Part shown: piece by piece, positions 55,736 through 64,000 of the stretch | Layout: each line of letters starts with the position of its first letter | How positions within the stretch are numbered: the first letter of the stretch is position 1 | NCBI GenBank assembly: GCA_025765615.1 | Contig: JAIVFJ010000121.1 | Location: 62,001 to 126,000 of the forward strand | Direction: 5' to 3' | DNA: 64,000 nucleotides | Origin: Zopfochytrium polystomum | Lineage: Eukaryota > Chytridiomycota > Chytridiomycetes > Chytridiales > Chytridiaceae | Notes under the pieces: model-generated | The model's input: only the letters and a program-made list of their open reading frames with translations | Databases searched by the model: none | Told to the model about the DNA's origin: nothing | Program-made: the position numbers and the translations under genes

Positions 55736-56089
55736 CTATCTCTCTGCCTCCAGTCGATGCTTTGCCTCTGTCCACCATCTCGCTGCGAATGGAACATCCC
55801 CCGCCAAGTGCATAACCTCGAACGGAATACTATGACGAAAAGCCATTCCAACAATTTCGCATCTCTGCGCTAACAATTGTTTCTTTCTATCATCTTGTGG
55901 GATGCAGCCACGAACTGCGCCTCGAGCTCTCCACCACTCCAAGCCATTCAGAAGTCCCTCGGGTTCCTGACCCAATATGCTCAAGGTTGTCCCAACCGTG
56001 AGCAAATCAAGATGAGGCCAATTCACGACTTTAGGGACTCCGCCCCGGTCTCCATCAGAACGATCCTGCATCTCGGCGAGCCACTCCAT
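55736..56089 (-). CDS. unrecognised small open frame
   Basis: 117 codons from the ATG at 56089 (M-E-W-L-A-E-M-Q-D-R-S-D-G-D) to 55736. The frame is open further up to 56386, but that part overlaps BUD20 exon 1 on the other strand. It is polar and Trp/Arg-rich near the end (A-A-R-W-W-T-E-A-K-H-R). No family recognised; it may be chance or a decayed WW-type end. Confidence 0.3.
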   Translation of the reverse strand: MEWLAEMQDRSDGDRGGVPKVVNWPHLDLLTVGTTLSILGQEPEGLLNGLEWWRARGAVRGCIPQDDRKKQLLAQRCEIVGMAFRHSIPFEVMHLAGDVPFAARWWTEAKHRLEAER

Positions 56090-56326
56090 CGTGTCACAGT
56101 TGGATGTATTATTTACGGTGAATGGCTCAAGGATGCTGAACGAGAAGGCATTGTCGTTCGTCAAAAAAGAAAAGATCGCCGGCACGCGGCCAGCGGTCCA
56201 ACCACCAATCGAGGACTGCTGCGTGTCAACCTTTGAACGACGGTGCGACCGGCCCACTCCAAATAATTGTCGAATGCTGACAAGTCTGATCGCAAAAGAC
56301 AAATCAAGAAAGAAACGAAGAAGAGA

Positions 56327-57033
56327 ATGGGTCCCCAACGGCGAAAGCGGATGCACCATAGGTGAGCGAGTTAGTGACATCGCCACGGCGGGCGGCGTCG
56401 CGATCGTGGAATCACACGGCGCCTTGGCGGCTCGAAGGCGGGCGCCTGCTTCCCAAAGACCAATCTTTCAAGCATCCGATGCAGCCCCCCACCCTTACGA
56501 TCTGCAAAACTTTGACCTCCCCTCTTCCCCCCCCTCCAGCATTCGAGATGTCAGTCGTGCTGCGAGAACACGGGCACGCACAAAGGACCTTGACCAGATC
56601 CACGACGATCTCAAAGCGCCGGAAAAGCTTCTCTCTCAGCCCGAGGACGCGGATCTCCCTGGGCTCGGTCAGCACTACTGCCTCCAGGTGAGCGAGATTC
56701 CTGCTTGAGGCGCAAATCGATTGCAGACACCGTCGTTATTCAGTTTTGCTAACGACTACGAACTGTCAGTGCGCACGGTATTTCACCACCGCGGCAGCGC
56801 TCGACGCCCACTTGCAAACGAAGCTGCACAAGAAACGGTGATTTGAACTCGCAACACTCGCTTGCCGCCTCAACATCTCATTCATTCTCTCCGTTCAACT
56901 CAACAGCCTAAAACGACTGAAAGAAGAGCCGTACACGCAGAAGGAGGCAGAAGCCGCTGCCGGGCTTGGCACCGACAACAACCGGCGGCCGGCTATTGAG
57001 GTTGGATTGTCTGATGTTGTGATGCGAACGTAG
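56327..57033 (+). CDS. BUD20: C2H2 zinc-finger ribosome-biogenesis factor BUD20/ZNF593
   Basis: Four exons (56327-56361, 56540-56687, 56770-56837, 56907-57033) with GT-AG introns of 178, 82 and 69 nt give exactly 125 residues. The family pattern is complete: basic start M-G-P-Q-R-R-K-R-M-H, R-A-R-T-K-D-L-D-Q-I-H-D-D-L, D-L-P-G-L-G-Q-H-Y-C, the zinc finger C-x2-C-A-R-Y-F ... H-L-Q-T-K-L-H, and K-R-L-K-E-E-P-Y-T-Q-K-E-A-E-A-A-A-G. BUD20 is a nucleolar shuttling factor that helps export pre-60S ribosomal subunits. The length is usual for the family and the frame has no faults. Confidence 0.93.
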
Positions 57034-57506
57034 AGCGGCCCCGACTAGTCAGATTGCTAGCACGCTCTCATGTAGATTTTGAAGGTTTTGAATAAGTAAA
57101 TCATTGATTATGCACAGCGTTTGGTTTCATGTGGGAAGCTCGAAGTGAGCTGGACGGAGTGCTCGTTCCGCCCTCGCCGAACTGGTGTCCGAATCTGGCG
57201 TCGCAGTCGCCGGTCGCAACAGGACTGCCTTTGCTGCGAGAGCTGCCGAGGGCTCCGCGACGTCTTCGTTCCTTCAAAGTCGTGTTTGTTGCCAACCGCG
57301 AGCTGGACTTGAGATACAAGCCGACATTTTCTGCTCCCACCTCGAGACAAATGATTCGCACGAAGAACTTTCGATGGAAAAGTCGGTGCAGTGCTCGAGA
57401 CTGAAGTGGAGGGAAAGAGTTGCTGGAACCGCACACTAAAACTTGGTTTCATGTTTTTGTTTGTGTAAAGCCCGCTATCCACCGCTCTTGAGCCCACCAC
57501 AAAAGA
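57034..57506. other. no supported gene
   Basis: Overlapping frames on both strands at 57101-57500, none resembling a known protein. 3' region of two converging genes. Confidence 0.5.
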
Positions 57507-58394
57507 TCACCTCCTCCCACCCGCTTTCCCACGGCCGCCCGCGCTGGGGCGACTGGTGCTGGGGCGACTAGTGGCTCCGGCCTGGAAAGAGAGAGGCGAC
57601 GAGAACGCTTTGCCGACCGCGCTCCACCCTGAGCTCTTCCCGCTCGACTTGGAACCGCTTGGGCCGGCGCCTCCGCCGCCGCCTGCTGGTTTGGCTCCTT
57701 GCGGCTTCTTGTCCGGCAAGGCCGCGTGCTCGGGGATGCTCGCCAGCTTCGCCTTTGGTTGCGGTTTCGGCTGTGACTTGGCCGCGGGCCGCTCTTGGTT
57801 GACTGGACCGCCAAACTTGGGTTCGACGGGAGTGCGGCTGACGGAATACCCCCGAAAGAAGGGGCGGCGCGAGAAGGGAGAAGGTGGAGGAAGGGTTGGA
57901 GGTTGGTCGTAGGGGAGTGTTGCGTTTGGTTACCCTCCTGGATTTTTTTTTCTTTTTCTTTTTTTTTTTTTGAAATGAGGCGCGGAAACTTACGTGGGCT
58001 TTTTCACTGGCTCTAGCCTTCCGCAGAGGACGCCTGTGGGAGAGTAGGCGACCGCCAAGACGAACGCGACGGCGACGGCAAGGACGAGGAGGAGGAAGGT
58101 GCTGCGCATGTTCCGTTGTGAGAGAGAGCGGGCCAAATCGATCAGTTCGTGCGGGGCAAGATCGCGCAGAAACGATCGCGGTAGGTACGGGCGCTGAGAC
58201 GAAAGCCGGGAGAACGCCCCGCGGATCCAGACGGCGGTCGCGGTGTGGCTGTCGAGGAGGAACGTGTGGCGAAGTCGGCGACAGGAGCTTGCGGAGGCCC
58301 AGATGCTGCGACCGTCGAGGTACCCCCCAACCGCGCTGAGGACGAAGTCGGGCAGGCTGAGGAGGTGCCGATCGCTGCCACCGCTGCTGCTCAT
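57507..58394 (-). CDS. F-box-like, membrane-anchored basic protein
   Basis: Two exons (58394-57994, 57837-57507; intron 156 nt) give 243 residues in frame. The first 45 residues look like an F-box (L-L-S-L-P-D-F-V-L-S-A-V-G-G-Y-L-D, then C-R-R-L-R-H-T). A strong hydrophobic helix follows at about residues 98-115 (T-F-L-L-L-V-L-A-V-A-V-A-F-V-L-A-V-A). The second exon is Lys/Pro/Gly-rich low complexity, ending G-K-A-G-G-R-R. An alternative start at the ATG before R-S-T-F-L-L would make the helix a signal peptide and drop the F-box. If the long form is used, it could be a membrane-tethered SCF adaptor; this is inference. Confidence 0.6.
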
Positions 58395-59072
58395 CGCTCA
58401 CTAGCGCGTCTTGGAAAACTGCTCCACCGGGACTGCCAATCTTAGGGCCAAGCGTTAACTGTTCGGGTGCGAGCTGGGTGCGAGCTGGAATAACTTGGAC
58501 TTCTGGCCTCTATTCGCAGCTCAAATGTTGCACTATGAAAATGCATGTGGGTTACGGGCAAAGCATTCCATATACTCTTGGCCGAGATTTGTTATTTCGC
58601 TCCAGTACGGGGGTGGGCTGGCTCATTCCGATTAAAAGAGTGCGAAACAATCACAGCTTCCCAAGCGCTCGCACCATATGGGAGTTTGATGTGCTCCCAA
58701 ACTCTCACGGGCGTAGCGCGCACGCGCCTCCCCACCTCCACCCCACCAAATTCGAGCTCCCGTAACGCTGAAACCCGCCGTGGAAACCTCCCTTCGTTCA
58801 GCACCGCTCCTAAGGGCCGCGATCCGACAGACTCGCGCAAACTAGCTTCGCCGGGAAACGTGTCAGCTGACGATCTTGGGCCAGCACTACTGGCGTCGAT
58901 GATGGGCGTAGAGGCGAAGAGGCAGTTTGCCGAGAGGCCGAAATACGCGAGCGGCGAAGGCCGAAGGAGGGTGCAACTGTAATACAACAGTGTGGGACAT
59001 CATGAGAGTGGGGGTGGCGTTTCAGACAAGGAACAGAGCGATTGTGGCGCAAACGCAGATCAAATTCCAGCA
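58395..59072. other. shared upstream region
   Basis: A divergent promoter region between the F-box-like gene (-) and the PTM1-like gene (+). A plus-strand frame at 58545-58982 is open but not convincing. Confidence 0.5.
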
Positions 59073-61444
59073 ATGTCTTCACTCTCCACCGCAACTACGC
59101 TAGTCAACCTCTGGCGCTTCTCCCGGCAGCAGCGATCTCTCGCCGCAGCACCCTCTCGATCCGCGATATTTACCTTGCTGGTCGCCCTCCTCGTTGTTTC
59201 TGGACTGGCAGCTTCCCCGGCATTCGCTTACGAGGATGAGCTCTGGGAGCACTCTCCGTCCCACTGCGCGGGCATGTGGTCGCCGTCGTCGATCCCGGGC
59301 ATGGCGGGCAAGAACAGCACGATCTCGGTCAAGTTCTCGGAGATGTCGTTTCCCGCCGCTTTTACCGTGTTGAGTGCGTTAGATCTTTGATCTTTGACGT
59401 TGTTGCGCCTATGTTGAGCATTTTCGGTCTCGTGCATGGTTTTGCAATGCCCACCCCGCCAACTCCCACATCCAGTCTACAACTACAAGGACCAAGAAAA
59501 GCTCATCAACAAGACTGTGGGGCGCGCTGTAACGGTAAGGAAGATCTTTCTATGAACATCGAGCGATGCTCTTCTCTTGATTAAAACGACCATGTCCATC
59601 CAGTGCGGGGAGCCCAAAACCGTCGAAACGGGCCAATGCCCGGCCTCCGCCCGCGGACAATTCATCGTCCAGGACACCACGACGCCCTTCGTCGCGCCGA
59701 TCCTCAACGCCCTCGTCGAGTTCGACAAGGCGCCCGACGAGGGTGCAGACGGCCACAGTGCCTGGAGCGAGGTGTACGCCGTCGGCGTGACGGGGTTCTA
59801 CTGCGTCCTGATCGAGCCGCTGGAGCTGGACGCGAACAAGACGGTCGTCGACGTCATCCCAGATACGATTTTCACGGCGACGGTGTGGTGGGATAATCCG
59901 TATGGCGAGCTGCCGGGGTCCGAGTACCCAAAACTTCCGGTGGGGGCCGAAGAGTATTATTCTTTTGAGGGAGCCAGGCTGACGAGTTGCACCAACGCAG
60001 TTTTTCGGGTTCCTCGCGCTTACGTACTTTGTCATTGGCTGCGTTTGGCTTTTCGGCGCGTGGAGATCGTGGAAGGACCTGCTAATGCTGCAGCACTTTG
60101 TTACGGCGGTCATCTTTTTCTTGGTCGTCGAAATGGCGTTCAACTACGTAAGATCCTTGACTGCGTTCGTTGAGCATCAGCTTGTTTTGATGACGTGGAA
60201 ACAGGGCTTCTACGCGTACTACAACGAGCACGGCCGATCGAGTTTCTTCCTGCTCGTTATGGTTGTCGTCCTCAACGCCGGTCGTATCTCGATTTCCTTC
60301 TTTATGCTGCTGATTGTGGCGCTGGGATATGGCGTCGTTCGGTGAGTTTAGTGTCACCGACTGGGGGTTTTTTCGACAGCTCACGATTCATTTCACAGAC
60401 CAACGCTCGGCTCTAACATGACGAAGTGCCTTATTTTAACGGGGATCCACTTTGTCTCTGGCGTTCTGTACGCGACTGGATCTCTCGTGATTACAGACGT
60501 CACAGCGAAACTAGCAGTTATTTTCGCCCTCCCTCTTTCCGCCACGATGACAGCCTTCTACTTCTTCACTCTTCAGGTTTGATTGATTCGCGTTCGTCCC
60601 ATCATCCATACTCAGAATCGGACTGCTAGGGCCTGGGATCGACGATGCGGACGCTCGAAGAGAGAAAGCAAACCGTCAAGCTGACAATGTACAAAAGTAA
60701 GACTTTGAGTTTGTCGCACCTGACACATTCAATGTGATTCTGACAATTCCGTCAAACCAAGATCTGCGAAACATTCTTGTTGCTTCTCTTGTGATCCTGC
60801 TTCTTTTCTTCGTAATCAACATCGTGAGTGTCTCGCCGAATCGGGTGTCTAGTTTTGTTTGTCCGATCTCTTACCTCTTGCAAAAAGACCCTTTTCGGCG
60901 AGCGGAAGGACCCGAGACTCGTTCCAGTTCTGTGGAAGATTAAGTGGTTCCTGCTCGATGGATGGTGAGTTTGGACTTGTGGTTGCTTCATTCTACCATG
61001 ACTATCTCGATATATTCTTTAATCCAACCGTGGATTGCGTTCTTGACAGGCTGAACACACTCTACTTCGCGGTGTTTGTGAGCATTGCATACTTGTGGAG
61101 ACCGACGACAAACAATGAGCGATACGGCCTTGACGAGTTTAGTTTTCAATTTTTCATGCAGCAAGCATCTGGCATCCTCGAATAGGACCGTTGACACGCT
61201 CAATTGACTTTCTTGCAGGCTCGCCAGCGACGATTTCGACGACGGCGCGGCCGACGACGCCGAAAACGGTATCAAGCTGCAGAACGTGTCGCGTCCGGCC
61301 GTCGTCAGCGCCGCCGACGGGTTCGGCGGGGAGGACGACGAGAAGGAGGAGGACCTGTTCCGATGGGCGGAGGAGAACACGGGGGAAGGCGCTGGCGGCT
61401 CGTCCTCGGGCGGCGGCGGAGGTGCGGCGGCGGGATCGTCGAGG
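59073..61444 (+). CDS. PTM1: GPR107/PTM1-type seven-helix Golgi receptor (GOST family)
   Basis: Eleven exons: 59073-59373, 59476-59534, 59604-59939, 60001-60147, 60205-60341, 60399-60576, 60630-60696, 60762-60823, 60888-60964, 61050-61136 and 61219-61444. Introns are 53-102 nt, and all joins are in frame. Order: signal peptide, luminal domain, Y-P-K-L-P, then seven helices with the family blocks L-L-M-L-Q-H-F, N-A-G-R-I-S-I-S-F-F, G-Y-G-V-V-R-P-T-L-G-S, E-R-K-Q-T-V-K-L and F-V-S-I-A-Y-L-W-R-P, then an acidic tail with a Gly/Ala run. GOST proteins act in the Golgi and endosomes in membrane trafficking. The very C-terminus is uncertain; without splicing the frame reaches a stop near 61510. Confidence 0.88.
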
Positions 61445-61987
61445 GTGAGGTGTTTTTGTTTATTTTTCGCGCGCGCGGGTATCGTTTTGTGGTGCGTCGA
61501 TGTGTTCTGACTCGTATCTTCGTGTGGAACACCTCGTAGTGTGAGAATATGATTGGGCATTTGAGGAGCATGGTGTGTTCTGACTCGTTGCTGCGTAACT
61601 CGTATGGGATCGCATCACATAACACGAAACTCACCAAAAGTCGCGTGTCGAAGTCGTTCTTTGCTCGAGTGTGGACTTGGATGGAAAACACCCTGGCCTT
61701 TGTTGGATCCGGTGCGTCGGAAGTGGCTTCCAGAACAGAACGGACGAGGATAGCAGACACAGACCGACGGCAGGCAGACCGACAGACCGACAGACCGACA
61801 GACAGACAGGCAGACACAGACACGTTGTCATTTTACCCCCACACACCACGTCACTTTCACACGGCCAACGCCGCAAGGGCGGAGTAGTAGTAGCAGTAGA
61901 TATCAACAAGAACAATAACTGATCTCCTCACAATCCCCACATCCCACCGTGGCCGACGCTCTCCCCACCCTGCTACCCTCAAGAAGC
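61445..61987. other. spacer with simple repeat
   Basis: A C-terminal exon of the PTM1-like gene may lie here (an acceptor near 61541), but the frame after it runs through the simple repeat and is not believable. A leader of the RGS gene is also expected here. Confidence 0.45.
61764..61815. repeat. (GACAGACC/GACAGGCA)n simple repeat
   Basis: Imperfect tandem 4-base units of the GACC/GACA type. The frame through it encodes only R-Q-T-D-type repeats. Confidence 0.85.
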
Positions 61988-64000
61988 ATGCCGGGCGACG
62001 ACGGAGATGGCTCTCCCTCCCAGCAGCAGCAACAGCAGCAGACAGAGTCCGGTCCGCCACCGCCCCCGCTCTCCGCCGTGCCCCCCCACGTCACCCCCGC
62101 CGCCGCGAAGCGCATGAGCAACCTCACCATGGCCGGCCTGGGCGTGTCGCGCCTTCCGCCCCTTGCCTTATCCATCGACGAGTCCGCCTCGACAGCGGCC
62201 CACTCCTCCGGATCCAAATTCGTTCCCGCCCCCATCTCAATCCCACACGCCAGCTCCCGCAAAGACTCCGAGTCCTCCCTCGCGCTCTCCTCCACGGCAG
62301 ACGCGCAGACCTCCCAAACCTCAACCTCCGAGCCGGGCTACCGCTCCTCAACGGGCACCGTCCTCGGCAGCATCAACAGCCCCAGCTCGCCCAACGTTGC
62401 CGTCTCGCCGTGGTCCGATCCTCCCGACTCCGCTTCGGTGCGATCCGCGGGCTCTCTGCAATCCGTCGACAGCGGATCGACGACGGAGCGCCCCGTCTCG
62501 ATCCAAGGCGGCGCGACCCCGCACGTCCCGCCGCACCTCAAAAAGGGCGGCCTGATGAAGCGCGTCCTGGTCGCCATGTCGTCGCGCACCTCATCGATCA
62601 GATCTTTGACGAACAACAACAATAACAACTCGTCCATAGGATCGCTGCGGCAGGGCGCCGGCGGATCCGTGTCGAGCAACAACAGCAACGAGAGCCTCAG
62701 CGACAAGGGCAGCAGTGACTCGCTGAGTTTGCCCGTCGGCAGGCTCGGCAAGGTGCACGAGGCGTTTATAAAGATCTTGCCGCGCGACGCAAAGTTTGTC
62801 GACTTAAAAGAGGAGCCGGAGGGCGAGGTGGAGCTGGAGACTGACGCGGAGACGAAGCCCGCCGACGGGGTGATCGAGTCCCACCCGAAGGAGCTGTCCC
62901 TCGAGAAAAAGGCGCTGGGCGACTCGCTGTCGCAGCCGCTGTCGAGGATGGCGATGAAAAAGATTCGAAAGATGGAGAGAGGTTTGCAGTGAAACTGTTT
63001 AGGTGTCTTATGACCTTATCGTCTTTTTCTGAGGGAATTTCACTTTACAGTGGTCGCACGAATGAGATCGACAAAGAATGGGATCAAAGTGAGGGAGCGA
63101 TCACACGCGATGAGGCCAATTATAGATGCTTTTAAAGGTGAGGTTATGCGTTGCTGACACGCCCCCTCACCACTCTCACACCGGCATGCAACCAATCAAT
63201 TCGGCGACAGGTTCTCAACTCATTGAATGGCTCATGGCCAGCTGCGGCCTCTTTGAGAAGGAGGAAGCAATCCGTTTTGCCCAGCAGCTTCTCGACTATG
63301 GTTACATCATCTCCGCCGACTACTTTACCGAGTTCAACGAAAGCCAAATTCTCATCTTCCAATCCCAGTACCTTTGGTGCTCGCACCCGTGGAACATTTC
63401 AAAGCGAGGTGCGTTGAGGATTTGCGATGCGTTCAAAGTTAATCACTTTCGCTTTCCCGCGCCACACGACAGATTACCTACTATACCTTGCCAAAAGATA
63501 CGACAATTCTTACAACCCTCGCGCTCCTTTGACCCCTCGCGAAGACACCCGGCGAAGGTCACTCGTGAAACACTACTTGAAGGAAATCGAGGTGTTTGAA
63601 GTCGGCATTCGGCGTCACGGCGAGTAAGTACTTCCGTCCATTTCCCTTTCGCCGCTTCCCTTCCCTGGAAAGACAGCACTCATTTTGAAACTGACTGAAT
63701 TTCCAAGAATATTCGAGAGCCTCACCGAAAACGAGCAGAGGATTTTCTTGCTACAAGAGTGGGCGTTCTGGAACTATCAGCGACCGTTAGATGTTTGGGT
63801 AAGTCTTCAACTTGCAAACGCCGCCACTGTACCATCTAAACAAATCTTTAAAAGCGCGTGGACAAAGAGAAAGAGACGAGCGCTAATCAGGATCCTGAAG
63901 TCCGAGAGCAAGCCTTTGAGGTGAGAGAATTGTCGTGACGAATGCCAGCAAAGTCTCATAAAGCTTTGATCCACAAGGCTGCACTTACCCCGGAAGGTCT
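61988..64000 (+). CDS. R7-like RGS protein with DEP and DHEX-like regions (3' end outside window)
   Basis: Exons: 61988-62981, 63051-63137, 63211-63408, 63473-63623, 63708-63798, 63855-63920, and the next probably from 63978 past the edge; introns 56-84 nt, all in frame. Residues 1-330 are a low-complexity region (poly-Gln, Ser/Pro/Asn-rich). The DEP domain follows (G-I-K-V-R-E-R, G-S-Q-L-I-E-W-L-M, E-A-I-R-F-A-Q-Q-L-L-D-Y-G-Y-I). The linker typical of RGS6/7/9/11 comes next (D-Y-L-L-Y-L-A-K-R and E-W-A-F-W-N-Y-Q-R-P). A GGL and/or RGS domain should lie beyond 64000. R7 proteins speed GTP hydrolysis on G-alpha. An in-frame GTG at 61949 exists; I use the first ATG. Confidence 0.8.

Noticed and set aside
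58545..58982. 145-codon plus-strand frame before the PTM1-like gene
   Set aside because: No conserved motif, and it overlaps a similar-length frame on the other strand; composition explains both.
61549..61887. 112-codon plus-strand frame after the PTM1-like gene
   Set aside because: A third of it is the GACAGACC repeat and the rest has no resemblance to the GOST tail.

Overview
This is a 64 kb piece of a nuclear genome from a fungus, most likely a zoosporic (chytrid-type) one. Several genes split into short exons with GT-AG introns of about 53-120 nt, and many carry family hallmarks: deoxyhypusine synthase, IBA57/CAF17, BUD20/ZNF593, a GPR107/PTM1-type seven-helix receptor, an SPFH/band-7 protein and a FAXDC2-like hydroxylase. 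A fragment resembling the fungal/plant sterol glucosyltransferase is also present. An RGS gene with DEP and DHEX-like regions points to an early-diverging, zoospore-forming lineage; this placement is inference. I found no rRNA, tRNA, CRISPR, phage or prokaryotic-style operon.

Layout. 0.5-12 kb is a decaying, segmentally duplicated accessory region: Trp-Trp ankyrin-like repeat genes, a small secreted protein with a dead copy, relics of a GPI-like surface protein, an ART-like secreted protein and fragments of a permease and a sterol glucosyltransferase. 12-17 kb holds one intact surface-protein gene, then IBA57 (+) and deoxyhypusine synthase (-), which converge. 18-26 kb holds two secreted proteins sharing an N-terminal domain (one fused to a ricin-B-type beta-trefoil lectin), a FAXDC2-like hydroxylase and a decayed copy of the lectin gene. 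26-34 kb pairs a leucine-rich-repeat membrane receptor (-) with a tandem array of four WW-repeat genes (+), the last split by a solo LTR loaded with heat-shock elements. 35-49 kb carries three FkbM-type methyltransferase genes (two in a tandem duplication), an eIF3g relic and the SPFH gene. 49-56 kb has more WW-repeat genes and a LINE-like relic. 56-64 kb is ordinary gene space: BUD20, an F-box-like membrane protein, PTM1/GPR107 and an R7-like RGS gene that runs off the right edge.

The main theme is a lineage-specific family at 12 loci: an F-box-like N-terminus followed by 8-11 ankyrin-like units with the core L-Q-W-W-K-D-S-G. Three copies are intact, five are broken and four are only fragments. 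Single-base indels also interrupt well-conserved housekeeping genes in the left half of the window (IBA57, deoxyhypusine synthase, the hydroxylase). Some breaks may therefore be assembly errors rather than pseudogenes. All calls come from reading the sequence by eye; no search was run.
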